From the NCBI GenBank assembly GCA_017461005.1, contig JAFTZU010000152.1:1-64000 (forward strand): 64,000 nucleotides of DNA, in the 5' to 3' direction. Positions 8,497-16,482 of this stretch are shown here, piece by piece. The notes under the pieces were generated by a model, which saw only the letters and a program-made list of their open reading frames with translations, was not told the origin of the DNA and made no database searches. Every line of letters begins with the position of its first letter. Position 1 is the stretch's first letter. The position numbers and the translations under genes are program-made. The DNA is from Clostridia bacterium (GTDB taxonomy: Bacteria; Bacillota; Clostridia; Oscillospirales; Acutalibacteraceae).

Positions 8497-9309
8497 TCAC
8501 ACCTCAGGGTCCAGCAGAGCGCCGGCACACAGGTATGCGAATTCCTTCGGCAGGTTGAAGCCGGTGTTGTGGACACCGGGGTGGTAGAAGAGGGGCTTGT
8601 CCAGTTCCTTTGCGAGACGGACGGTCTCCTCATAAATGACGCGGCCCTTGCTCTGTTCCCCGACGGCGAACAGGATCGGTTTATCGCGCAGTGCCTCGAG
8701 GGGACGTTCATAGAACGCGATGAGCCTCCAGTCGAAGGCTGTCATCATCTCTTTGTCGGGCCCGATGTTCTCGATGACTTCCGGGTCCGGCACAGGGCCC
8801 CGTTCGTCAGCAAAGATGATGGGCGGCAGGACCGCGCGGATGCCGTGGGACAGGGTGCGTTTCCCCTCCCAGGCCGGCTCGATGCAGAGCATCTTGCGGA
8901 CCAGCTGCGGGTACTTCGTGATGAGGTCCATGCCGATGGGGCCGGACAGGGAATGGGTGATGACATAGGCGCCCATCGCCTTGTCGACCTCGTTCGAATA
9001 GTAGTCGATGAGGAACGCGGCATCTCTCACGTGGATGTCGCAGATGTCTTTGAGGTAAGCCTTGTCGGCTTTCGTCGCCTCGCCCGGAGTCTTCGTGGTG
9101 GCGGTGAGCCCGCTGCGGACATGACCTCTGCGGTCGTAGGCGATGACATGGAACTGCCGGGACATGGTCTCTGCACAGTTCACATAGAAGTCCGCGTCCG
9201 TGCTGCCGCCGTGGACGAGCAGGAGCAGGGGCTTGTCTCTGTCGCCGGACTCCCGTACGTAGAGCGGGGTCCCGTCGAAGCTTTTTACGGTGTGTTCGGT
9301 GTAATACAT
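8497..9309 (-). CDS. Alpha/beta hydrolase
   Basis: 270 residues with an oxyanion strand LLLLVHGGS near residue 30 and a nucleophile elbow THSLSG with Ser120; a late Asp and His (HPGVHNTGFN region) complete a likely triad. Substrate unknown. ATG 9309 is chosen because AAGGAGG lies five bases upstream. The stop lies two bases before the birA ATG, so they form an operon; the hydrolase could act on biotin esters or biotinyl precursors in the manner of BioH, but nothing in the sequence proves that. Confidence 0.85.
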   Translation of the reverse strand: MYYTEHTVKSFDGTPLYVRESGDRDKPLLLLVHGGSTDADFYVNCAETMSRQFHVIAYDRRGHVRSGLTATTKTPGEATKADKAYLKDICDIHVRDAAFLIDYYSNEVDKAMGAYVITHSLSGPIGMDLITKYPQLVRKMLCIEPAWEGKRTLSHGIRAVLPPIIFADERGPVPDPEVIENIGPDKEMMTAFDWRLIAFYERPLEALRDKPILFAVGEQSKGRVIYEETVRLAKELDKPLFYHPGVHNTGFNLPKEFAYLCAGALLDPEV

Positions 9310-9345
9310 GAGTGCCTCCTTGGGCGATTTACGATGTTGTGGACT

Positions 9346-9375
9346 ATTATAATACTTCTGTATAGAAAGAAACAA
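9346..9375 (-). promoter_or_regulatory. Promoter of the hydrolase-birA operon
   Basis: Minus strand TTGTTT (9370-9375), 18-base spacer, perfect TATAAT (9346-9351), placing the transcription start about 30 bases before the ribosome binding site. Confidence 0.75.
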
Positions 9376-9434
9376 CTTTTTTGTGTCACGCTTTTATGGT
9401 ATACTACTCGGGAATATCGAGAGGAGGACTGTCT

Positions 9435-9920
9435 ATGTTCACCATCATCGCCGCCATCGGCCGTTCCAACGAACTCGGAAAGGACGGAGACCTCATCTGG
9501 CACCTGCCGTCCGACATGAAGTTCTTCCGGGAGACCACGTCCGGCCACACCATCATCATGGGCCGCAAGACCTTCGACTCCCTCGGCAGGGTCCTGCCGA
9601 ACCGTCACCATGTGGTCCTGACCCACGCCGATGACAGCTATTTCCCCGACGAGGTGGAAGTGGTCCACTCGTTCGCCGAGGTCTACACGAAGTACCGGGA
9701 TGTCGACGAGGACGTCTTCATCATCGGCGGTGGTGAGATCTACCGGCTGTTCTTCTCATATGCGGAGAAGATGTACCTGACCCAGGTCAACGAGATCTAC
9801 TTCAACGCAGACACCTTCTTCCCGGAGATCGACGCCCGCAACTGGGACGTCCGCGACCTCAAGGAGATCGACGAGGACGGACACCAGGCCGTCATCCGGG
9901 AGTACATCCGTAAGAAATAA
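9435..9920 (+). CDS. folA: Dihydrofolate reductase
   Basis: 161 residues, the normal length. It reduces dihydrofolate with NADPH. Visible family features are IIAAIGRSNELGKDGDLIWHLPSD with the substrate Trp and the active-site acidic residue, IIMGRKTFDSLG for NADPH binding, and IIGGGEIYRLF. ATG 9435 is chosen because GAGGAGG at 9421-9427 is correctly spaced. It runs divergently from the hydrolase-birA operon. thyA, its usual partner, is not next to it. Confidence 0.95.
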   Translation: MFTIIAAIGRSNELGKDGDLIWHLPSDMKFFRETTSGHTIIMGRKTFDSLGRVLPNRHHVVLTHADDSYFPDEVEVVHSFAEVYTKYRDVDEDVFIIGGGEIYRLFFSYAEKMYLTQVNEIYFNADTFFPEIDARNWDVRDLKEIDEDGHQAVIREYIRKK

Positions 9921-9945
9921 CAGAAGTCAAAGGATCTGATCACTT

Positions 9946-11040
9946 ATGAAACTTGGTATCGTCGGGCTTCCCAATGTCGGGAAAAGTACGCTCTTCAATG
10001 CCATCACCGACGCGGGCGCCCAGTCCGCGAACTACCCGTTCTGCACCATCGAACCCAACGTTGGCGTCGTTGCGGTCCCCGATGAGCGGCTCGATCTGCT
10101 CGCAGAACTCTATCATCCGAAATCCGTCGTGCCGGCGTCCATCGAATTCGTGGACATCGCCGGTCTCGTCAAAGGCGCGTCCAAGGGCGAGGGCCTCGGC
10201 AACAAGTTCCTGTCCCACGTCCGTGAAGTCGACGCCATCATCCACGTCGTCCGCTGCTTCGAGAACGACGACATCGTCCATGTCGAAGGGTCCATCGACC
10301 CGGCGAGAGACATCGAGACCATCAACCTCGAGCTCATCCTCTCCGACGCCGAGATCCTCGACCGCCGTCTCGAAAAGACCAGAAAGGCGATGAAAGCCGA
10401 TAAGTCCCTGGCGAAGAACGTCGCCCTTTACGAGCGCATCAAGGAAGCCCTCGACAACGGCCTCTGCGCCCGGACCGTCGAAGTCTCCGAAGACGAACAG
10501 GCCATGCTCGACGAGCTGACCCTCCTCACCGCGAAGCCGGTCATCTACGCCTGCAACATGAGCGAAGAGGACTTCGTCGACGGCATCGAGACCAATGTGA
10601 GATACAACGCGGTCAAAGCCATCGCGGAGGAAGAGGGGAGCCAGGTGCTGCCCATCTGTGCTGAGATGGAAGCGGAGATCGCGTCTCTTTCGAAAGAGGA
10701 GAAGACCGAGTTCCTGGCCGACCTCGGCATCGAACAGGGCGGTCTCGACCTCCTCATCCAGCGCTCCTATGACCTCCTCGGCCTCATGTCCTTCCTGACG
10801 GCCGGCGAACCGGAAGTCCGGGCCTGGACCATCAAGAAGGGGACGAAGGCCCCCCAGGCCGCCGGCAAGATCCACTCCGACATCGAGAGAGGCTTCATCC
10901 GCGCGGAAGTCATCAACTACAAGCTCCTCCTCGAGTGCGGCTCCACGGCCGCTGCCCGTGAGAAGGGCCTCATCCGTTCCGAAGGAAAAGACTATATCAT
11001 GCAGGACGGCGACGTCGTTCTGTTCCGTTTCAATGTTTAA
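9946..11040 (+). CDS. ychF: Redox-responsive ribosome-binding ATPase YchF (Obg family)
   Basis: 364 residues, full length. The Obg-type G domain has the P loop GLPNVGKSTLFNAIT at residues 6-20, the switch region DIAGLVKGASKGEGLGN near 68, and in place of canonical NKxD the YchF-type NMSEED near 205, which favours ATP. A coiled-coil insertion (residues 130-170) and the C-terminal TGS domain (about 280-364, ending in QDGDVVLFRFNV) are present. The family binds the 70S ribosome and takes part in translation and oxidative stress responses. It lies 25 bases after folA. Confidence 0.96.
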   Translation: MKLGIVGLPNVGKSTLFNAITDAGAQSANYPFCTIEPNVGVVAVPDERLDLLAELYHPKSVVPASIEFVDIAGLVKGASKGEGLGNKFLSHVREVDAIIHVVRCFENDDIVHVEGSIDPARDIETINLELILSDAEILDRRLEKTRKAMKADKSLAKNVALYERIKEALDNGLCARTVEVSEDEQAMLDELTLLTAKPVIYACNMSEEDFVDGIETNVRYNAVKAIAEEEGSQVLPICAEMEAEIASLSKEEKTEFLADLGIEQGGLDLLIQRSYDLLGLMSFLTAGEPEVRAWTIKKGTKAPQAAGKIHSDIERGFIRAEVINYKLLLECGSTAAAREKGLIRSEGKDYIMQDGDVVLFRFNV

Positions 11041-11073
11041 GGGGCACATCGCCCCGGAAAGCGAAGCAAGACA

Positions 11074-12252
11074 ATGGCTAAGAACAAGCTGAAAGAACTG
11101 CTCGACCTCAAAGATTCGGAGACCTATTCCCGGTTCAAGGACATCATCGTCACCAGCGTCATCGGCATCGTCGTCAATGTGCTGCTCGGTGTCATCAAGA
11201 TCATCGTCGGTACCGTCGCCAACTCGGTCGCGGTCATCTCCGACGCGATCAACAACTTCGGGGACAGCCTGTCCTCCCTCGTGACGATCATCGCCATGGC
11301 CATCTCGGGAAGAGGGGCCACCCGCAAACACCCCTTCGGCTTCGGGCGCATCGAGTATTTCTCGAGCATGATCATCTCCGTCCTCATCCTCATCACCGGC
11401 GGAGAGTTCCTGATCGAGTCCGTCAAGAAGATCCTCCACCCGGAAGCGACGGCCTACACGCCGGTCACCCTGGTGCTCCTGATCGTCGCCATCGTCGCGA
11501 AGATCCTCCTGGGCCTCTACACGAAGCGCTCCGGTAACAAGCTCAACTCGCCGAACCTCATCGCCTCCGGTCAGGACGCGCTGTCCGACGCCATCATCAC
11601 CGGCGTCACGCTCCTCGCGGCGGTCGTAAGCCTCATCTGGCCGAACCTCCACATCGACGGCTGGGTCGGCGCGGTCGTCTCCATTTTCGTCATCAAGGCG
11701 GGCCTCGAGATCCTGCTCGACGTCATCTCCAAACTGCTGGGGGACCGCCCGAGCATCGAACTGGCCGACAAACTGATGGAGGAGATCCTGAGCACCGAGG
11801 GCATCCACGGTGCCTACGACCTCATCCTCCACAACTACGGTCCGAACGTCTTCATCGGAGACGTCAACATCGAACTGGAAGATACGATGACCATCGAAGA
11901 GGCGTATGTCATCACGAAACCGCTGAATGTACGGCTCCTCAGAGAGTACGGCGTCTTTATGTATTTCGGCTTCTACTCCGTCAACACGAAAGACCCCGAG
12001 ATCGTCGCCATGCGCGATTTCCTCTACAGCCACGCGCTCTGTATGGAGGACATTTTGCAGATCCACGCGTTCTACGTCAACAAGGAACGCAAGTTCATGA
12101 GCTTCGACGTGGTCTTCGACTTCGACTGCAAGGATCAGTATGCGGTCGAGCAGGAACTGCGCCGGCTCCTCAGGGAAGAGTACCCGGACTACCGGGTCGA
12201 GATGCTGCCGGACAAGGACTATACGCTGTCCCGCAGCGCGAAAGATGAGTAA
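11074..12252 (+). CDS. Cation diffusion facilitator (CDF) metal exporter
   Basis: 392 residues. The N-terminal half has about six membrane helices; helix 2 contains ISDAINNFGDSLSS, and helix 5 contains ASGQDALSDA with a DxxxD metal site. The C-terminal half is a cytoplasmic ferredoxin-like dimerisation domain. The helix-2 motif is DxxxN rather than HxxxD or DxxxD, a form seen in Firmicute CDF proteins, so the metal (Mn, Fe or Zn) cannot be assigned. The protein exchanges cytoplasmic divalent metal for protons. It follows ychF by 33 bases, with only a weak Shine-Dalgarno match. Confidence 0.92.
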   Translation: MAKNKLKELLDLKDSETYSRFKDIIVTSVIGIVVNVLLGVIKIIVGTVANSVAVISDAINNFGDSLSSLVTIIAMAISGRGATRKHPFGFGRIEYFSSMIISVLILITGGEFLIESVKKILHPEATAYTPVTLVLLIVAIVAKILLGLYTKRSGNKLNSPNLIASGQDALSDAIITGVTLLAAVVSLIWPNLHIDGWVGAVVSIFVIKAGLEILLDVISKLLGDRPSIELADKLMEEILSTEGIHGAYDLILHNYGPNVFIGDVNIELEDTMTIEEAYVITKPLNVRLLREYGVFMYFGFYSVNTKDPEIVAMRDFLYSHALCMEDILQIHAFYVNKERKFMSFDVVFDFDCKDQYAVEQELRRLLREEYPDYRVEMLPDKDYTLSRSAKDE

Positions 12253-12309
12253 GCAAAGCCACTGAAGATAAATGTGAAAGTGAATCCGAGAAGAAAAGGA
12301 GAAACCAAA

Positions 12310-13272
12310 ATGAAACAGGCTAAACGAGCACTGGCGGTCCTGCTGACGGTCTTCATGGTGGCCCTCTGCTGCGTCCCGACCTTCGCAGTGTCCAGACAGT
12401 ATAAAAACTATGCCGTCCTCGGTGACAGCATCCCCACCGGCTACATGATGCCCGGCTACCAGTATGCCGGACGGAAGAAAGTCCTGTGGCCCGTCGTCCC
12501 GAACTCCTACCCGACCTATGTCGCGAAGGGTGTCGGCGCGAAGAACACCTACATGCTGGCCCACAGCGGCTACCGTACCGCGGACCTGCGCCGTGTCCTC
12601 GACCCGGACTTCGCCGGCGACTACTTCAACGCACGGCGCCTTCCGAAACAGGCCGATACCTATGCAGTTGACCAGGAAGGTCTCGAAAAACTGCGGAAAG
12701 GCGTCATCAAGTACCTGAAGAAGTCCGACCTCATCACGTTGCAGATCGGCGCGAACGACTCCTTCCAGGTCATCGTCATCCTCTTTGAGATGCTGCGGGA
12801 GAACCAGGAACTCATGGCAGAACTGCAGGCGGCAGGTGCGCTGGACCCCGAAGTGACCACGAAGGCGCTGCAGAAGATCGCCGAGGACAACGAGACCCTG
12901 CTCCGGATCATCGAGATGGAACTGGCTTCCGTCCAGGGCTTCAAGGACAACTTCGACGTCATCATCCGCCGCATCCGTGAGATCAACCCCGATGCGAAGA
13001 TCGTCGTCATGGGTCTTTACAATCCCCTCGAAGTCACGAAGATCGCCGGCATCTCTCCGGCACCGCTGATCCAGCCCCTCATCCAGGGCTTCAACGACTG
13101 GATGAAGAGCGGCAGCAAATACAGCGGCGAGTACACCTACTGCCCGCTGACCAACATCGAAAACTACATGGGCACCGGCCAGCTGTTCGCCAATCCCGAG
13201 CTGCCCGGAGACGTCCATCCGACCGCGAAGGGACATCAGCAGATCGCCGAACAGGTCCTCGCGGTGCTGTAA
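12310..13272 (+). CDS. Secreted SGNH/GDSL-family hydrolase (paralog 2)
   Basis: 320 residues. A signal peptide ends near TFAVS, then come block I LGDSIPTGYM, block III GANDSF and block V DVHPTAKGH. ATG 12310 is chosen because AAAAGGAG lies just upstream. It is the first of three tandem paralogs and is closest to paralog 4 (shared YAVLGDSIPTGYM and YRTADLRRVLDP / YRTADIRRVLDP). It is presumed to be an extracellular esterase or lipase. Its transcript ends at a hairpin that contains the promoter of paralog 3. Confidence 0.9.
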   Translation: MKQAKRALAVLLTVFMVALCCVPTFAVSRQYKNYAVLGDSIPTGYMMPGYQYAGRKKVLWPVVPNSYPTYVAKGVGAKNTYMLAHSGYRTADLRRVLDPDFAGDYFNARRLPKQADTYAVDQEGLEKLRKGVIKYLKKSDLITLQIGANDSFQVIVILFEMLRENQELMAELQAAGALDPEVTTKALQKIAEDNETLLRIIEMELASVQGFKDNFDVIIRRIREINPDAKIVVMGLYNPLEVTKIAGISPAPLIQPLIQGFNDWMKSGSKYSGEYTYCPLTNIENYMGTGQLFANPELPGDVHPTAKGHQQIAEQVLAVL

Positions 13273-13304
13273 GACATTTTACTAATGTCAAAAATTCTTA
13301 TCAT

Positions 13305-13333
13305 TTGACGAGAAACCACAAGAAGGGTATACT
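13305..13333 (+). promoter_or_regulatory. Promoter of SGNH paralog 3, nested in a terminator
   Basis: TTGACG (13305-13310), exactly 17 bases, TATACT (13328-13333). The -10 box lies in the loop of the terminator hairpin of paralog 2, and the left stem arm fills the spacer. Confidence 0.75.
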
Positions 13334-13350
13334 TTCTTGTGGTTTTTTAT
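13313..13350 (+). terminator. Terminator of SGNH paralog 2
   Basis: Perfect 12-bp arms AAACCACAAGAA (13313-13324) and TTCTTGTGGTTT (13334-13345), 9-base loop, then TTTTATTT. Confidence 0.85.
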
Positions 13351-13366
13351 TTGGGAGGAGAAACGA

Positions 13367-14350
13367 ATGAAGTACACAAGAAAGATCCTCGCGCTGCTTC
13401 TGACCGGTCTGATGGCAGCGCTTTGTGTTGTCCCGACCTTCGCAGTGTCGGCGCGATACAACACGTACTCCGTCATCGGAGACAGCATCGCGGCCGGCTA
13501 CATGCTGCCCGGCTACAAGTTCGGCGGCAAGAAAAAGGCGGCCTGGCATCTCCAGGAGGGGAGCTACCCCTGGTACATCGCCAGAGCAGTGGGGGCAAAA
13601 CGGACTTACCAGATGGCCCATGGCGGCTACCGCACCTCCGATGTCCGCCTCATCCTCGATGACACGTACGAAGGCGACTTCATCAACGGCAGACGCCTGC
13701 CCTCCGTCGGCAAGACGAGGGAAGTGGACTGGACGGCCATGAACAAGCTTCGGAAAGAGTTCCGCGCGAACATCGCGAAGTCGGACCTCATCACCATCAA
13801 CATCGGCTCCAATGACGCCACCCAGGCCTTCGCGGTCCTGCTCGAACTGGTGGAGGACGATGTCTCCATCTTGCAGGCACAGGCCCAGATGGGTCTCGAC
13901 CCCCTCGAGAACCTTGGCTATACACTGGCCCACGTCATCCAGCTGACTACCAACAGCATCACGGCGGCCCGGCTCGTCAAACTCGAGGCGGATGCCTTCA
14001 CCGGTTTCTCCGAGAACTTCGACACCATCATCCGGGAGATCCGCAGGCTGAACTCCCACGCGAAACTCGTCGTCATGGGTGTCTACAACCCGGTGGAAGT
14101 CGCGTCTATCGACACGATGCTCACGAACATCCAGTACGGACAGATCGTGACCCCGGTCTTCGACATCTTCAACAATTACATGCAGTTCCAGAGTCCCATG
14201 ACGAAGGAATACACCTACGTGGACATGGTCAACATCGAGACGTACCTCGGCATCGGGGAACTCAACGCGAACCCCGAGCTTCTGATGGACGCCCACCCGA
14301 CTGCGAGAGGGCACCGACAGATGGCCGACCAGGTCCTGGCGGTCCTGTAA
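13367..14350 (+). CDS. Secreted SGNH/GDSL-family hydrolase (paralog 3)
   Basis: 327 residues. A signal peptide ends near TFAVS; block I is IGDSIAAGYM, block III GSNDAT, and block V DAHPTARGH. ATG 13367 is preceded by GGGAGGAG. This copy diverges most from its tandem neighbours (SIAAGYM instead of SIPTGYM, and a different central segment), which suggests specialisation. Presumed extracellular esterase. It ends 12 bases before paralog 4, so the two share a transcript. Confidence 0.9.
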   Translation: MKYTRKILALLLTGLMAALCVVPTFAVSARYNTYSVIGDSIAAGYMLPGYKFGGKKKAAWHLQEGSYPWYIARAVGAKRTYQMAHGGYRTSDVRLILDDTYEGDFINGRRLPSVGKTREVDWTAMNKLRKEFRANIAKSDLITINIGSNDATQAFAVLLELVEDDVSILQAQAQMGLDPLENLGYTLAHVIQLTTNSITAARLVKLEADAFTGFSENFDTIIREIRRLNSHAKLVVMGVYNPVEVASIDTMLTNIQYGQIVTPVFDIFNNYMQFQSPMTKEYTYVDMVNIETYLGIGELNANPELLMDAHPTARGHRQMADQVLAVL

Positions 14351-14362
14351 GGAGGGTACGCG

Positions 14363-15328
14363 ATGAAACATCTCAGAACCAGACTGGCTGCCGTCCTTCT
14401 GACGGCCCTCATGGTCGTCGTCTGCGTGGTCCCGTCCTTTGCCGTGTCCCGGACCTACCGGAACTATGCGGTCCTCGGCGACAGCATCCCGACCGGCTAC
14501 ATGCTGCCCGGCTACAAGTTCGCCGGCAAGAAGACCGCGCTCTGGCCCGTCGTCCCGGGTAGCTACCCGGAGTATGTGAAGAAGGGCGTCCGCGCCACGA
14601 ACATCTATATGATGGCCCACAGCGGTTACCGCACCGCGGACATCCGCCGCGTGCTGGATCCGTCTTATAAAGGCGACTATTTCAACGGCCGCCGGCTCCC
14701 GACCTACCCGGACTCCATGGAGGTCAACGAAGCACAGCTGAGACAGCTGCGCAGCCAGGTCGTGAACTACATCGCGAAGTCCGACCTCATCACGCTGAAC
14801 ATCGGCGGTAACGATGTCTTCCAGTTCCTGCTGATCCTGCGGGACATGATCAACGAGGACCTCATCGCCATCGAGGACCTGCAGAACCTGCCGGCGCTCC
14901 CGCTGGACGCCACCCTTCGTGATGTTCGCCAGCTGGCGGGGAACAGCGAGACCCTGTACCGGATCCTCGAGATGGAGCTGACTTCCATCCAGGACTTCCA
15001 CACCCATTTCGACGCGGTCGTCCGCCGCATCCATGAGATCAACCCGAGAGCGAAACTGGTGGTCCTCGGCGTCTACAACCCGATCGACGTCCTCCGGTTC
15101 GGTCCCGTCTCCGCCAACGTCCTGGTGGAGCCGGTCGTCGAGAGCTTCAACGCCTATTACCGCACCGGCTGCAAGTACCGCAACTACTACCAGTTCGTGC
15201 CGCTCAGGGACATCGACACCTATGTCGGCACCGGTCAGCTCTTCGTGAACCCGGAACAGCCCGTCGACATCCACCCGACGAAGAACGGCCACCGGCAGAT
15301 CGCCCAGCAGATCCTGGCCGCCCTGTAA
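14363..15328 (+). CDS. Secreted SGNH/GDSL-family hydrolase (paralog 4)
   Basis: 321 residues. A signal peptide ends near SFAVS; block I LGDSIPTGYM, block III GGNDVF, block V DIHPTKNGH. GGAGG precedes the ATG. Very similar in layout to paralog 2. It is translated from the same message as paralog 3 and terminated by a perfect 13-bp hairpin. Presumed extracellular esterase. Confidence 0.9.
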   Translation: MKHLRTRLAAVLLTALMVVVCVVPSFAVSRTYRNYAVLGDSIPTGYMLPGYKFAGKKTALWPVVPGSYPEYVKKGVRATNIYMMAHSGYRTADIRRVLDPSYKGDYFNGRRLPTYPDSMEVNEAQLRQLRSQVVNYIAKSDLITLNIGGNDVFQFLLILRDMINEDLIAIEDLQNLPALPLDATLRDVRQLAGNSETLYRILEMELTSIQDFHTHFDAVVRRIHEINPRAKLVVLGVYNPIDVLRFGPVSANVLVEPVVESFNAYYRTGCKYRNYYQFVPLRDIDTYVGTGQLFVNPEQPVDIHPTKNGHRQIAQQILAAL

Positions 15329-15347
15329 ACAAAGCGATATAACAGAA

Positions 15348-15380
15348 AAGAGCCGAAGTCGTAATGACTTCGGCTCTTCG
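15348..15380. terminator. Bidirectional terminator between SGNH paralog 4 and the EIIB-like gene
   Basis: Perfect 13-bp inverted repeat AAGAGCCGAAGTC / GACTTCGGCTCTT with a 5-base loop. The T-rich tail is best on the minus strand. Confidence 0.85.
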
Positions 15381-15413
15381 TGTCGTAAAAGAAACTGTGC
15401 CGCGAAAGGGGAG

Positions 15414-15713
15414 TTATGCGGCGTCTGCCAGGTCTTTGGAGAGTTCTGCGTACTCCGGTGCATGCAGGAAATCGGTGACAGTGACGATGTAGGCATGCGG
15501 GACTCTGGCCTGGATCCGGTCTTTCAGGTTCTCATGACAGACGACGATCTGTGCGTCTTTCGGGATCCACTCGAGCTGGATGTGCTGGATCTTGATGTCA
15601 TAGAGGCCATTCTTGACGAGCTGGCCTTTCAGCGCTTCTGCACCGGCAACGCTCGTTACCATACCTTCGGTGCAAACAAAAAAGATGGAATCGGTTTTCG
15701 GCAGTTTACTCAT
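15414..15713 (-). CDS. Stand-alone PTS EIIB-like protein
   Basis: 99 residues. A beta strand followed by a P-loop-like turn, FFVCTEGMVTSVAGAEALK, matches the phosphocysteine loop of lactose/galactitol-type EIIB domains (Cys near residue 14). It would accept phosphate from an EIIA and pass it to a sugar, but no EIIA or EIIC gene is adjacent. ATG 15713 is chosen because AAAGGAGG lies directly upstream. It has a long AT-rich upstream region with an operator-like palindrome. A regulatory rather than transport role is possible. Confidence 0.75.
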   Translation of the reverse strand: MSKLPKTDSIFFVCTEGMVTSVAGAEALKGQLVKNGLYDIKIQHIQLEWIPKDAQIVVCHENLKDRIQARVPHAYIVTVTDFLHAPEYAELSKDLADAA

Positions 15714-16006
15714 AAGATTACCTCCTTTGCAAATTGCCTTTAATAGAACAAGTCCCTGTTGACTTGTTGCGCACAGTTTACTCCTTTTTCGGCGATTTGC
15801 AAGGGGTTTTCGGCATTTCTGTAGGCTTATCCAAAAAAGTGAGCAATTGCTCACGGTTTCTGTATGCTATTTGTGCAACCTGCTGAATCATAACATGCAG
15901 TTTGCGACAAAATGCACAAAAACTTAATAAGGGTTGTCAGAGTGTAAAAAAACAGGGTAAGATGAAAGTGGCGCATATCAAATGATTTTGAAGGGAGATC
16001 TCCATT
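15714..16006. promoter_or_regulatory. Divergent regulatory region between EIIB-like and PPOX-fold genes
   Basis: AT-rich, no gene seen. It holds a perfect 8-bp inverted repeat AACAAGTC-N6-GACTTGTT at 15747-15768, about 35 bases upstream of the EIIB-like start, and a plus-strand promoter TTGTCA (15934-15939), 18 bases, TAAGAT (15958-15963) for the downstream gene. The 12-mer TTGTGCAACCTG at 15871-15882 recurs at 18531-18542. Confidence 0.6.
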
Positions 16007-16411
16007 ATGACGAACGCAGAGAAAATCAATGCCTTTTTAGACAAAGCCGGGGTCTGGTTCTTCCTGACTACGAACGGCGAACGCCCGAAGGGAAGACCCT
16101 TCAGTTTCCATCTGCTCAAAGACGGGATCCTGTACTTTGGGACCGGTACGGAAAAGAGCACGTACAAAGAATTCACCGCCAACCCGCAGGTCGAGGTCCT
16201 CGCGGTCTCGGAGGGACAGTTCCTCCGCTATGACGGCACGGTCGTCCTCGATGACGACGCGGCCCTCGCGGCAGACATCCTGGCGGAGGACCCTGCCATC
16301 GCGACCTTCATCAACGCGGACGCGGGCTCGCAGTTCCAGCTGTTCCACCTCGAGAACGGCCATGCGGTCCTCGGTTCCATGAAAGGACATACCGAGGAGT
16401 TCGACGTCTGA
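16007..16411 (+). CDS. Pyridoxamine 5'-phosphate oxidase-fold flavoprotein
   Basis: 134 residues with the small split-barrel pattern of the family: WFFLTTNGERPKGRPFSFH near residue 17 (flavin-phosphate contact), LYFGTGTEKSTYKEFTANPQVEV near 42, and a C-terminal helix. Members bind FMN or F420 and reduce diverse substrates; none can be named here. GAAGGGAG precedes the ATG, and the gene has its own promoter and terminator, so it is monocistronic. Confidence 0.88.
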   Translation: MTNAEKINAFLDKAGVWFFLTTNGERPKGRPFSFHLLKDGILYFGTGTEKSTYKEFTANPQVEVLAVSEGQFLRYDGTVVLDDDAALAADILAEDPAIATFINADAGSQFQLFHLENGHAVLGSMKGHTEEFDV

Positions 16412-16431
16412 TCTCAGACATAACGATCAAA

Positions 16432-16466
16432 AAACAGGTGACTCGGCAGAGTCACCTGTTTCTTTT
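16432..16466. terminator. Bidirectional terminator between PPOX-fold gene and rsmI
   Basis: Perfect 13-bp arms AAACAGGTGACTC / GAGTCACCTGTTT with loop GGCA, followed by TCTTTTTG. Confidence 0.88.
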
Positions 16467-16482
16467 TGTGTCGGTTGGAGCC

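Noticed and set aside
9381..9434. Upstream GTG extension of dihydrofolate reductase
   Set aside because: The extension has no conserved residues and overlaps the promoter; GAGGAGG fixes the start at 9435.
9940..13236. Long minus-strand frame opposite ychF, the CDF gene and SGNH paralog 2
   Set aside because: It spans three real genes and a clear intergenic region on the other strand, with no ribosome binding site or domain.
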